From: TA-20 sp035935115
GTDB taxonomy: Archaea > Thermoproteota > Nitrososphaeria > Nitrososphaerales > Nitrosopumilaceae
Length of the DNA stretch: 64,000 bases
Reading direction: 5' to 3'
NCBI GenBank assembly: GCA_035935115.1
Contig: DASYXK010000021.1
Coordinates: 186,001-250,000, forward strand
Position 1 is the first letter of the stretch; every line of letters begins with the position of its first letter. Below the pieces are notes generated by a model that worked only from the letters and a program-made list of their open reading frames with translations, was not told where the DNA came from and searched no databases. The translations under genes and the position numbers were made by a program. Shown piece after piece: positions 16,593 through 24,696 of this stretch.

Positions 16593-17791
16593 AAATAAAA
16601 TATCCAAAAGGGGGAAAATTTGGCGAGTTTGGAGGCAGATACATTCCAGAGACATTGGTTCCCGCCGTAGAAGAATTAGAAGAAGCTTACTTGAAATTTA
16701 AAAATGATAAAGAATTCAAAAAAGAATTAGACTATTATTTACGTGAATATGCCGGTAGGCCAACTCCTCTATATTTTGCAAAGAATCTGACAGAAAAAAT
16801 TGGCGGTGCCAAGATATATCTAAAAAGAGAAGATCTTTTGCACGGTGGTGCACATAAAATCAATAACACATTAGGTCAAGCCCTTCTTGCAAAAAAAATG
16901 AAAAAGAAAAGAATCATTGCAGAGACAGGAGCTGGACAACATGGGGTTGCAACCGCAATGGCTTGCGCCGCACTTGGTTTGCCATCGGAGGTATACATGG
17001 GATACAAAGACACTCAACGCCAAAAGCTGAATGTTTTTAGAATGAAACTTCTTGGCTCTTCTGTTCATCCTGTAATGGGGGGAACCCAGACACTAAAAGA
17101 TGCAATAAACGAAGCAATCAGAGACTGGATTACTAATGTAGAAACCACTTACTATCTCCTTGGTTCAGCAGTAGGCCCACACCCATATCCAGTCATGGTC
17201 AGGGATTTCCAATCAGTGATTGGAAATGAAATCAAATCACAGATGAAAAAAATTGAAAAGAAAACTCCAGATGCAGTGATTGCATGTGTTGGCGGTGGCT
17301 CTAATGCTATTGGAACATTTTATCCATTAACAGATACAGATACTGAAATGTTTGGCATTGAAGCGGGTGGAGAGGGAATTGATACAGAACATCATTCTGC
17401 AACATTAATGGCAGGATCAAAAGGAGTGTTACATGGAATGCTGACATATCTTTTACAAGACAGTGAAGGACAAATTCTTGATACCCATAGCATTGCAGCT
17501 GGATTAGATTACCCAGGTGTTGGTCCAGAGCACTCGTACTTGAAAGACAGTAAACGTGTAAAATACGATAGTGTTAGTGACCAAAATGCAATTGATGCAT
17601 TTTTAATGCTTTCAAAATATGAGGGGATCATACCTGCACTAGAATCATCTCATGCTGTTGCGTATGCTATAAAAATTACAAAGAAATTTTCCAAAAGCGA
17701 TTCTATCGTGATCACTTTATCTGGTCGTGGAGATAAAGATGTTGAAGTAGTAGAGAATTATCTGAATCAAAATGTCAAAAATAAAAAATAA
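16589..17791 (+). CDS. trpB: Tryptophan synthase beta chain (TrpB)
   Basis: TrpB condenses indole with serine using PLP. The 400-aa product begins FGEFGGRYIPETL and has the PLP lysine in GGAHKINN, ETGAGQHGVA and the phosphate loop CVGGGSNAIG. It belongs to the TrpB1 type that pairs with TrpA. It overlaps trpC by 4 bp and trpA by 20 bp. Confidence 0.97.
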   Translation: MKIKYPKGGKFGEFGGRYIPETLVPAVEELEEAYLKFKNDKEFKKELDYYLREYAGRPTPLYFAKNLTEKIGGAKIYLKREDLLHGGAHKINNTLGQALLAKKMKKKRIIAETGAGQHGVATAMACAALGLPSEVYMGYKDTQRQKLNVFRMKLLGSSVHPVMGGTQTLKDAINEAIRDWITNVETTYYLLGSAVGPHPYPVMVRDFQSVIGNEIKSQMKKIEKKTPDAVIACVGGGSNAIGTFYPLTDTDTEMFGIEAGGEGIDTEHHSATLMAGSKGVLHGMLTYLLQDSEGQILDTHSIAAGLDYPGVGPEHSYLKDSKRVKYDSVSDQNAIDAFLMLSKYEGIIPALESSHAVAYAIKITKKFSKSDSIVITLSGRGDKDVEVVENYLNQNVKNKK

Positions 17792-18578
17792 ATTTTTGGA
17801 GCTAAAGTCCAAAAATCAGAAAGCGCTAATCGCATATATAGTAGCTGGATATCCTAGTGAAAATGATACACTATCTGCAATACGAGGTTTAGTAAAAGGC
17901 AGAGCTGATATAATCGAGCTTGGATTACCTTTTTCGGATCCTCTTGCAGACGGACCTGTGATTCAAAATGCAAGCTATATCGCATTACAAAAAGGAATCA
18001 ATCTTTCAAAATTTCTCAGTCTGGTCAAAAAAATAAGAAAAGAGACCGATCTGCCTCTAGTCTTGATGACATACACAAATCTACTCTACAGACAAGGTTA
18101 TGACAGATTTATTACACTTGCAAAAAAGGCAGGAATTGACGGATTCATACTGCCTGACATGGCAATAGAAGAAGCCGGCGAGTATCTAAAGGCAATACGT
18201 AAAAACAAGGCTGACTCTATTTTTCTAATATCACCAAATACATCACCTAAAAGAATTAAAAAAATTGTTTTAGCATCATCCGGATTTTTGTATCTTGTTT
18301 CAGTATTTGGCACAACTGGCAAGCAACAAAAAATTCAACAATATACGATAGACGCAATCAAAAACACAAAAAAGCTAGTTAACAGAAAGATTCCAATAGG
18401 AGTAGGTTTTGGTGTTAGCACTCCCCAACAAGCCAAATTCTTTATTCAAAAAGGTGCAGATGCAGTAATAGTTGGAAGCGCATTTTTAAGATTGATTGAA
18501 AAAGTGCCTCCAAAAAAGATCGAATCAGAGATTGCAAAATTTACACGAAGTCTTAAAGCAGCAACAATTTCACAATAA
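17772..18578 (+). CDS. trpA: Tryptophan synthase alpha chain (TrpA)
   Basis: TrpA cleaves indole-glycerol phosphate and channels indole to TrpB. The 268-aa barrel has ELGLPFSDPLADGP (catalytic Glu and Asp), GFILPDMAIEE and GVGFGVSTPQQA. It starts inside the trpB end (20-bp overlap) and closes the operon. pyrG begins about 30 bp later. Confidence 0.96.
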   Translation: MSKIKNKFLELKSKNQKALIAYIVAGYPSENDTLSAIRGLVKGRADIIELGLPFSDPLADGPVIQNASYIALQKGINLSKFLSLVKKIRKETDLPLVLMTYTNLLYRQGYDRFITLAKKAGIDGFILPDMAIEEAGEYLKAIRKNKADSIFLISPNTSPKRIKKIVLASSGFLYLVSVFGTTGKQQKIQQYTIDAIKNTKKLVNRKIPIGVGFGVSTPQQAKFFIQKGADAVIVGSAFLRLIEKVPPKKIESEIAKFTRSLKAATISQ

Positions 18579-18609
18579 GGAATAAAAAGAGCATTTGTTA
18601 TTCATAGAT

Positions 18610-20220
18610 ATGCAGGCAGAATCTGTAAAGTATATTTTTGTGACAGGAGGAGTTATGTCTGGCCTCGGAAAGGGCGTAGTCTCATCTTCGATCGCAAAGT
18701 TACTGCAGTTATCAAATCAAAAGGTTTCTTGTGTAAAAATTGATCCTTATCTGAACTATGATGCTGGAACCATGAATCCTATCGCACATGGCGAAGTCTT
18801 TGTGACTGAAGATGGTGGAGAGTGTGATATGGATATTGGAAACTATGAAAGATTTCTCAACCAGAATATCCCAAAATCTCATAACATAACTACAGCTCAA
18901 ATTTATTCAAGAGTAATAGAAGCTGAAAGGCATGGAGAGTATCTAGGAGCATGTGTCCAGATCATACCACATGTAACTGATGCTATAAAAGAGAGAATTA
19001 GAAATATTGCAAAAAACGAAGATTTGAACGTACTAGTAGTAGAATGCGGTGGAACAGTAGGAGATATAGAGAGCCTTCCTTTTCTTGAAGCATTAAGACA
19101 AATAAGATTAGAGGATGGCCCAGAAAATGTCATTTTTGTACATGTTACACTTGCACCATCACTTGATGTGGTAGGGGAACAAAAGACAAAACCTACCCAA
19201 CATAGCGTACAAGAACTGCGCAGAATTGGTATCCAACCGGATCTGTTGGCAGTAAGATGCTCATATCCCCTTGAAACAGCAGCAAAGAAAAAGATATCAC
19301 TTTTTTCAAACGTATCTGTTAAAGATGTATTTTCATGTCATGACGCTGACTCTATTTTGACAGTTCCACAGATGCTGTATGATCAAGGAATTATAGACAT
19401 TATTTTCAAAAAATTCGGCAAAGTTGGTTTGGTAAATACTTCGGCAAACTGGGACAGGTGGAATTCAATTGTAAATTCTTTTGCAGTCATAAATCAATCT
19501 GTAAAGATAGCAATGGTTGGAAAATATGTAAAACTTGCAGATAGTTATGTCAGTGTAAATCAAGCACTCAAACATGCTGGTGCAAAGATTGGAAAAAATG
19601 TTATGATAGACTGGATAGATTCTGAAGAATTAAATGGAAACATTGACAAGCTTTCATCATACCAGGGCATATTAGTACCAGGAGGTTTTGGTGATAGAGG
19701 TTCTGAAGGAATCATAAAGACTGCAAACTATGCAAGAGAGAAAAATATACCATACCTTGGAATCTGTTTTGGATTCCAACTTGCAGCAGTAGCTTTTGGT
19801 CGCTATGTTTGCGGATTATCTAATGCAAATTCTACTGAAATTTCTCCAAATACTGAAAATCCAGTAATTGATCTTTTGCCAGAACAAAAGACAGTTGAAA
19901 ACAAGGGCGGTTCACTAAGACTTGGTTCAAACGAAATCAAAGTGGATGACAATACTCTAGCATTCAAACTTTACAAATCAAACATAATTCTCAAAAGACA
20001 CAGGCATAGATACGAATTTAATCAAAAGTACCTTGATGCATTTACCAATAAAGGAATGACTTTTTCAGGATATAGTGACAACAAAAAACGAATGGAAATA
20101 CTTGAAATTCCTACACATAGATTCTATCTAGGTGTACAATTTCACCCAGAATTTAACAGCAGACCAGGATTTCCAGAGGCATCGTTTGAAGCCTTTGTAA
20201 ATGCTGCAGCTCATGCATAA
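18610..20220 (+). CDS. pyrG: CTP synthase PyrG
   Basis: PyrG aminates UTP to CTP with glutamine. The N-terminal synthase domain (about 1-270) begins KYIFVTGGVMSGLGKG. The C-terminal amidotransferase has GICFGFQLA and GVQFHPEF. The ATG at 18610 (MQAESVKYIF) is preferred to a TTG at 18595 that adds five residues. Length 536 aa is normal. It may be read through from the trp operon, since the gap is only 31 bp. Confidence 0.96.
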   Translation: MQAESVKYIFVTGGVMSGLGKGVVSSSIAKLLQLSNQKVSCVKIDPYLNYDAGTMNPIAHGEVFVTEDGGECDMDIGNYERFLNQNIPKSHNITTAQIYSRVIEAERHGEYLGACVQIIPHVTDAIKERIRNIAKNEDLNVLVVECGGTVGDIESLPFLEALRQIRLEDGPENVIFVHVTLAPSLDVVGEQKTKPTQHSVQELRRIGIQPDLLAVRCSYPLETAAKKKISLFSNVSVKDVFSCHDADSILTVPQMLYDQGIIDIIFKKFGKVGLVNTSANWDRWNSIVNSFAVINQSVKIAMVGKYVKLADSYVSVNQALKHAGAKIGKNVMIDWIDSEELNGNIDKLSSYQGILVPGGFGDRGSEGIIKTANYAREKNIPYLGICFGFQLAAVAFGRYVCGLSNANSTEISPNTENPVIDLLPEQKTVENKGGSLRLGSNEIKVDDNTLAFKLYKSNIILKRHRHRYEFNQKYLDAFTNKGMTFSGYSDNKKRMEILEIPTHRFYLGVQFHPEFNSRPGFPEASFEAFVNAAAHA

Positions 20221-21213
20221 CTATTTTGGAATTTCATAGATTCTTTGTCGTGTATCTCGTAAAGAGACCCTTCTTTTAACATAGCCTTTGTCGAGTAGAT
20301 GACGCAATGCAAGCCTTACTGTTCTATCTGGGAGAAGTGTTTTTGCGGCTAATTCTTTTTGGGTCAATGAACCTTCATACTCTAATGTCTTTAACAAGAG
20401 TTTTGAACTGGGCGGCATGTTTAGAAGATCATCGGCAAGCTTTACCTTCCTTGTTAATGCAGATACAGTAGTAGAATCCTTCTTCATTCGTATTATATTT
20501 GCATGTATTGGAAATTTAGTACATGCAACCATCTGGTCAACTTTAAAACGGTCCTTTCCATCCATGACTACTTCACATCTAAGGCTAGATGAGATGTCGT
20601 CAATCTCAATGAAACTGTCATCAGATACTATCAGTGGTCTTCTTGTGATATCTAACGAGTTTACTGAAACAATTCCAAAAACTTTGGAATCTTGAAATAT
20701 TGCTGGTCCGCCTGCAGACATTGAATATGCAGACGAACCAATGGGCGTTGATATAATAACACCATCACTACTATCATGCCATACTTCCTCACCGTTTATT
20801 CTTAGTACATGTTCAACCAGCGTCGCACTCTTTGATGAAAATATTGCAACATCATTTAGTACAGGATAAACACTTTTCCCATCAATTTTTACACCAAGAC
20901 GCGTAACGTGTTCTATTGTAAAATCTGCTTTTTTTAATCTATTTAGAAATGTAGGAAATTCCTTTAAATCAAGTTGAGCAAGATAACCACTTGATTCAAA
21001 TTCATTTATGCCAAGCACAGGAATAGTAGTATTCAAGTCTTGATGAAAATAATTCCTAACTCCTCTGTCACCGCCAGTAACTACCACATAATCAACATCT
21101 TTGGAAAGTTGTTTGTTTCCTAGTAGAAATGATTCTATGCCATGACTTTCAAGTGATAGTTTTACGGATTTTACAGTTCTTTCTTGATCTTGACTAAATA
21201 TTGCTACTCGCAT
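20221..21213 (-). CDS. NAD kinase fused to a C-terminal winged helix
   Basis: Residues 1-255 form an ATP-NAD kinase fold, with VVVTGGDRG (44-52), a ND pair (120-121) and the strongly conserved STPIGSSAYSMSAGGP (155-170). Residues 266-330 form a winged helix (SLTQKELAAKTLLPDRTVRL, wing RRVSLRDTRQRIYEI). The usual GGDGT motif reads GGDRG here, so ATP binding may differ. The likely role is NADP synthesis with a DNA-binding or sensing extension. It converges on pyrG with no gap. Confidence 0.85.
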   Translation of the reverse strand: MRVAIFSQDQERTVKSVKLSLESHGIESFLLGNKQLSKDVDYVVVTGGDRGVRNYFHQDLNTTIPVLGINEFESSGYLAQLDLKEFPTFLNRLKKADFTIEHVTRLGVKIDGKSVYPVLNDVAIFSSKSATLVEHVLRINGEEVWHDSSDGVIISTPIGSSAYSMSAGGPAIFQDSKVFGIVSVNSLDITRRPLIVSDDSFIEIDDISSSLRCEVVMDGKDRFKVDQMVACTKFPIHANIIRMKKDSTTVSALTRKVKLADDLLNMPPSSKLLLKTLEYEGSLTQKELAAKTLLPDRTVRLALRHLLDKGYVKRRVSLRDTRQRIYEIPK

Positions 21214-21244
21214 GGTGTAATTTCAGTTTTTGTACAATAAAAGC

Positions 21245-22120
21245 CTAGACATGCTTGAATTTTACTTGGTTGTACAGGTATGCAGCGTTTTTTTCAATAT
21301 CACCTTGATAGGGAATCTTAGAAAGTCCTGTTTCTTTTGTCTCCAGTGCTGCTTGTACAGAGCCTACAGCAAAACAAATTGCCCATAAAACATCTTTTTC
21401 TTTTAGAAAAGTACATGCAAAAGTTGCACAAAAAATATCACCCACTCCAGTAGTATCTCCAACTTCGATGTTTGGAATAGTCAAATAGTATAACCTATCT
21501 CGTGCAAGCAGTGTAATTTCACGCTTGTTTGTGTATAGGATGTATTTTGCCCCCTTTTTTTGTAGTGCTAACATTGCACTAGTTTCTGTCAAACCTGTAA
21601 GGGAAAAGGCTTCTTCAGGATCTACTTTGATTGCAGATATTTTTGAGAGATCAAGACTAGTTCGTTCAAGAAATATCTTATTTTTTTCATCTACTCTTCT
21701 TAGAAAACCTTGGGGATCAAGCAATGTAAATTCAGAATTTTCTTTTATTTTGTCTAGTGTTTCTTCAGATATCTCATCAAATATAGGACTAACTATACAG
21801 CCATCTGCGTCTGATTTTTCATATTCTATTTCATCACATTTTGTTTTCAAATACAGATTCCTATCAGTCCCAGAAATCTCTAGTAAAAATCTCGTAGTAG
21901 GATTTTGTGATAGTGCATTTTGTGGAATGAGAATTTTATTTTTTTCCAAGTATTCACGAAATCCAAAATCTGGTCCTACTTTTGTGTGAAATTCTACATC
22001 AAATTTAAGAGCCCTAGCAGTCAATCCACAATAACAAGCTGGTCCACCAGCAGTCTCAACTACTGTACCCCCTCTAGAAATTTCATCAATAGTACAATGT
22101 GAAAATATTCCAATTTTCAT
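21245..22120 (-). CDS. PfkB-family carbohydrate/nucleoside kinase
   Basis: The start MKIGIFSHCTIDEI at 22120 is chosen because 23 upstream residues in frame overlap another small gene and lack family similarity. The 291-aa product has the N-terminal GGPACYCG substrate loop and the C-terminal ATP/anion-hole signature DTTGVGDIFCATF with catalytic Asp. The substrate (sugar, nucleoside or inositol) is not predictable. It follows a 36-aa zinc-ribbon gene by 26 bp and is probably cotranscribed with it. Confidence 0.82.
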   Translation of the reverse strand: MKIGIFSHCTIDEISRGGTVVETAGGPACYCGLTARALKFDVEFHTKVGPDFGFREYLEKNKILIPQNALSQNPTTRFLLEISGTDRNLYLKTKCDEIEYEKSDADGCIVSPIFDEISEETLDKIKENSEFTLLDPQGFLRRVDEKNKIFLERTSLDLSKISAIKVDPEEAFSLTGLTETSAMLALQKKGAKYILYTNKREITLLARDRLYYLTIPNIEVGDTTGVGDIFCATFACTFLKEKDVLWAICFAVGSVQAALETKETGLSKIPYQGDIEKNAAYLYNQVKFKHV

Positions 22121-22146
22121 CTGTTTCTTGGATAAGGAGTACCCAT

Positions 22147-22257
22147 TTAGTCTTTTTTCGATCTTTTCTTCTCTAAACAGGCCATACACAATATCTGGCC
22201 TTTTTCTATACTCAGTTCAACATTTGATGACAAACAAACATGGCATAGGCCACGCAT
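22147..22257 (-). CDS. Tiny C4 zinc-ribbon protein, 36 aa
   Basis: The ORF encodes MRGLCHVCLSSNVELS... with CHVC and CMAC pairs separated by about 19 residues and a Lys-rich tail EKKRSKKD. The spacing fits a treble-clef or ribbon zinc site. A TATA-like TTTAAG element at about 22281-22287 lies 26 bp upstream of the ATG, indicating a leaderless transcript. The sugar kinase gene follows 26 bp downstream. I infer a real gene from the cysteine pattern and promoter; function unknown. Confidence 0.65.
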   Translation of the reverse strand: MRGLCHVCLSSNVELSIEKGQILCMACLEKKRSKKD

Positions 22258-22336
22258 AATCTATTAAGAAAGCGCTGACTTAAATTTGTTAAATTTCAAG
22301 TGCCAATTTATAATTTAAAATTTTTTATTCTTGAAT

Positions 22337-22435
22337 TTAATCCAATATTTCTTGCATAGTACCACATTTTGCACAATTATACGAAAATCTATTTTCTTCA
22401 ATCCACTCGTGTTTTCCATCCTGGATTTTAGACAT
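22337..22435 (-). CDS. Tiny CxxC protein, 32 aa
   Basis: The product is MSKIQDGKHEWIEE... with one CAKC pair and hydrophilic flanks. HEW and SYNCAKCG resemble half of a zinc ribbon, so it may dimerise around zinc. A TATA-like TTTTATAAA at 22465-22473 is about 30 bp upstream. It is in the 350-bp region between the sugar kinase and S26e genes. Short length leaves some doubt. Confidence 0.5.
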   Translation of the reverse strand: MSKIQDGKHEWIEENRFSYNCAKCGTMQEILD

Positions 22436-22611
22436 CGTAGCACGTTCAAAAACAAGATAATCAGTTTATAAAATCTCATTATTTTACAAGACTAATGAGT
22501 TCATCGATAAATCAGTAAAAATAGAGCACAGTATGACTTGTAGAAATTGATATTTTGTATAAAATACGTTAGGTCAAATATCATTATAAAGAGGCAAATC
22601 AGAGGATAATC

Positions 22612-22899
22612 ATGCCGTTAAAGCGAGCTAGTCGTGGACGACAAAAGGGAGGAAAGGGATCCTCTGGACGTATCCAGTGTACAAACTGTGGTGCTACAGT
22701 TCCACGAGACAAGGCAAAAAAGGTCACATCCAGATTAAATCTGGTTGAACACACACTTGCAAAGGAGCTAAGAGCTCAGGGAGCATACATTGCATCTCCG
22801 ACAGTATTAAAATGGTATTGCATATCATGCGCAATTCATTTTGGCATACTAAAGATCAGATCTGCAGATTCTAGAAGAAACACAGGTAGACTACGATAA
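22612..22899 (+). CDS. rps26e: Ribosomal protein S26e
   Basis: S26e is a small-subunit protein near the mRNA exit. The 95-aa basic protein has the zinc site CTNCGATVPRDKAKK (with CxxC at about 23-26) and a second pair CISC (about 74-77). It is shared by eukaryotes and some archaea, including Nitrososphaerota. A TATA box ATTATAAAG at 22583-22591 puts the start of transcription at the ATG. Confidence 0.94.
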   Translation: MPLKRASRGRQKGGKGSSGRIQCTNCGATVPRDKAKKVTSRLNLVEHTLAKELRAQGAYIASPTVLKWYCISCAIHFGILKIRSADSRRNTGRLR

Positions 22900-23472
22900 T
22901 CAATCTTTAATATTTCTAGCCGTTGCAATTATTCTTTGAACAAAAGTTATTCCGGCCATAATTGCTACAATTATTACAGCATAATTTAGGAATCCCGCGA
23001 TTCCAACAATAGCAATTACTAACAGTCGTTCTGCTCTTTCCCCAATTCCAATTCCTTGAAGCTGTACTCCAAGCGATTCAGCTCTTGCTCTTGTATAGCT
23101 TACAAGAAGTGATAGTGTAATTGCCAAAAGAACCACATATCCTTCAGAATATCCACCAATCAATATTCCAAGAAATATTGCTACTTCTGCAATCTTATCA
23201 AATACAGAATCCAAAAAGGCGCCTTTTTTTGACGTCTTTTGTGTAACTCTTGCAACCTGTCCATCAACAATATCAAAAAATCCTGAAACCAGGAGCAGAA
23301 TTCCTCCAATTATAAAAGAATATTCAAAATGTAATGCATAGATTACTGCCGATGCAAATGCAAATACAAGACCTATTGCAGTCCAAAAATTTGCAGATAA
23401 ACCTGTTGATGCAAATATTGTTCCAATTTTTTGCAGAGTCGGTTTTAGACCTTCCCTGAAATTGTTAAGCAT
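22900..23472 (-). CDS. CDP-alcohol phosphatidyltransferase (archaeal ether lipid head group)
   Basis: The 190-aa membrane enzyme has the complete family signature DxxDGxxAR...GxxxDxxxD in DIVDGQVARVTQ and GAFLDSVFD, plus about five TM helices. It joins CDP-archaeol to an alcohol phosphate. Because an inositol-1-phosphate synthase is encoded at 46.2-47.3 kb, an archaetidylinositol-phosphate synthase is likely, with glycerol phosphate as an alternative. It converges on S26e without a gap. Confidence 0.87.
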   Translation of the reverse strand: MLNNFREGLKPTLQKIGTIFASTGLSANFWTAIGLVFAFASAVIYALHFEYSFIIGGILLLVSGFFDIVDGQVARVTQKTSKKGAFLDSVFDKIAEVAIFLGILIGGYSEGYVVLLAITLSLLVSYTRARAESLGVQLQGIGIGERAERLLVIAIVGIAGFLNYAVIIVAIMAGITFVQRIIATARNIKD

Positions 23473-23608
23473 TGGATATCAACAATTTGTCAATAATTTA
23501 TACCATTATAAACAAATCAATCACAATATGTGTAGATGAGTTATTTTTTACTAGATTACTATGTGAGAGTTAAAGGTTAAGTTATTAGAATTATTAGTAG
23601 ATCAGACA

Positions 23609-23968
23609 ATGGATAAGTTAGACGATATAACAAAAGTGCAAATCGTTAGAATGATTCTTGAAAAACAAACTGAGAAGGCATTAGAAAAACTAAGCGAGTT
23701 TTATCACGTTACCCCTCCACAGATAGTTGTTGGAACCATAAAAGGGAAAAGAAGAACAGTTTATGCACTCTATATTCCAAAAGAAAGAAAAATCTATGCA
23801 CTAAATTCTGATATTTTCTTTAATCCTTTTGTGATTTTGCACGAATATTATCACCACATACGATCAAAGCTTGGAATCCATCGCGGATCAGAAAGAAATG
23901 CAAACAAGTTTGCTCAAGAGTTCATTGATGCATATAAGAAAAGTGCAGAAATGTTTGACACCACATAA
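23609..23968 (+). CDS. Small HExxH metalloprotein, 119 aa
   Basis: The zinc-peptidase motif is HEYYHH at about residues 85-90 (ILHEYYHHIRSK), followed by a Glu in GSERNANKFAQEF that could be the third ligand. This resembles ImmA/IrrE-type minimal metallopeptidases. There is no signal or membrane segment. The substrate is unknown; such proteins often cleave a partner repressor, but no HTH partner is adjacent. Confidence 0.72.
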   Translation: MDKLDDITKVQIVRMILEKQTEKALEKLSEFYHVTPPQIVVGTIKGKRRTVYALYIPKERKIYALNSDIFFNPFVILHEYYHHIRSKLGIHRGSERNANKFAQEFIDAYKKSAEMFDTT

Positions 23969-24005
23969 TCTATCTGAATATAAAATCAAAATTATAATTT
24001 TTGCA

Positions 24006-24018
24006 AGTATATATAATA
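24006..24018 (+). promoter_or_regulatory. TATA box of the 24037 gene
   Basis: AGTATATATAATA is centred 26 bp before the ATG at 24037. It supports that start over the TTG at 24001, which lies upstream of the box. Confidence 0.5.
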
Positions 24019-24036
24019 TTGAATACAACAAGAAGC

Positions 24037-24249
24037 ATGGGCATTATTGCAAAGGGTGCCAAGTGCAACGTCATTGGTTGCGATAAGGACGGAGTTCGCT
24101 CATTGACTACAGCCAAAGTAGAAGGAACTGGCCTTAGTATTTCGGGCAGCTCAAAAAAAACAGTCTTGTGTAAAGAACATTACAAGGAATGGAAAAAAGC
24201 AACGAAAGAAGATAGAGATGTAGAAAGAGCCAGATATGATAGGTTCTAG
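24037..24249 (+). CDS. Small Cys-rich protein, 70 aa
   Basis: The start MGIIAKGAKCNVIGC is fixed by the TATA box 26 bp upstream. The product has C-x4-C near the N-terminus (KCNVIGCDKDG) and a later LCKEHYKEW, giving C/C/C/H ligands for one zinc ion. A Lys/Glu/Arg-rich C-terminus follows. It resembles other thaumarchaeal small zinc proteins, including the one at 26625-26780, which also ends with CKDHY. Function unknown. Confidence 0.72.
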   Translation: MGIIAKGAKCNVIGCDKDGVRSLTTAKVEGTGLSISGSSKKTVLCKEHYKEWKKATKEDRDVERARYDRF

Positions 24250-24410
24250 TGTTTTTATTGAAATATGCTTCTGAAAGTTCTTTGTAAAATTATCCAGTTT
24301 TTTGTATAATCTTAAGCTAAAGTGTATCTAAAGTAATTACAGGATATCGCATGGGCACAGTCAGAATGCAATGATGAATTGATGTTCGAACCTAATAACC
24401 AATGAAAACG
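24250..24410. other. Gap without a supported gene
   Basis: Nothing coding is visible. A box-C-like ATGATGA occurs at 24371-24377 and a T-loop-like GTTCGAACC follows, but no box D and no tRNA arms are present. Confidence 0.4.
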
Positions 24411-24533
24411 TTAAGCTGTAACTAGCTCAATTTGTCGCGGAGAGTGTCTTGAAATATCTTTGTGTATAATTGCATGGGTTTCTTGTTTGAAGGTTAAATT
24501 ACACCTGTAACATTTCCATGCTATCATACTCAT
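24411..24533 (-). CDS. Tiny CxxC/His protein, 40 aa
   Basis: The product contains WKCYRCNLTFKQETHAIIH and DISRHSPRQIELV, giving a C-x2-C plus two or three His, like a single zinc finger. A strong TATA box TTTATATATAAA at 24552-24563 lies 26 bp before the ATG at 24533, which is the best promoter match in this gap. An alternative ATG is at 24527. Zinc and nucleic-acid binding are inferences. Confidence 0.68.
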   Translation of the reverse strand: MSMIAWKCYRCNLTFKQETHAIIHKDISRHSPRQIELVTA

Positions 24534-24696
24534 ACTTTCATTAAATCAGTTTTTTATATATAAAATCCGCGTAGCTTTCGTACTTTTCAATTCATGAGAT
24601 ACATCAAACAAAATAATTCTCGATTTTCGTGTTTTTATATACCATTTACAAAATTGTCACATGGTATTTTAATGCCAACAAACCTTTCGAAATAAA

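Noticed and set aside
24370..24400. tRNA T-loop-like GTTCGAACC and box-C-like ATGATGA
   Set aside because: No acceptor, D or anticodon arms fit around it, and no box D (CTGA) follows at C/D sRNA spacing.
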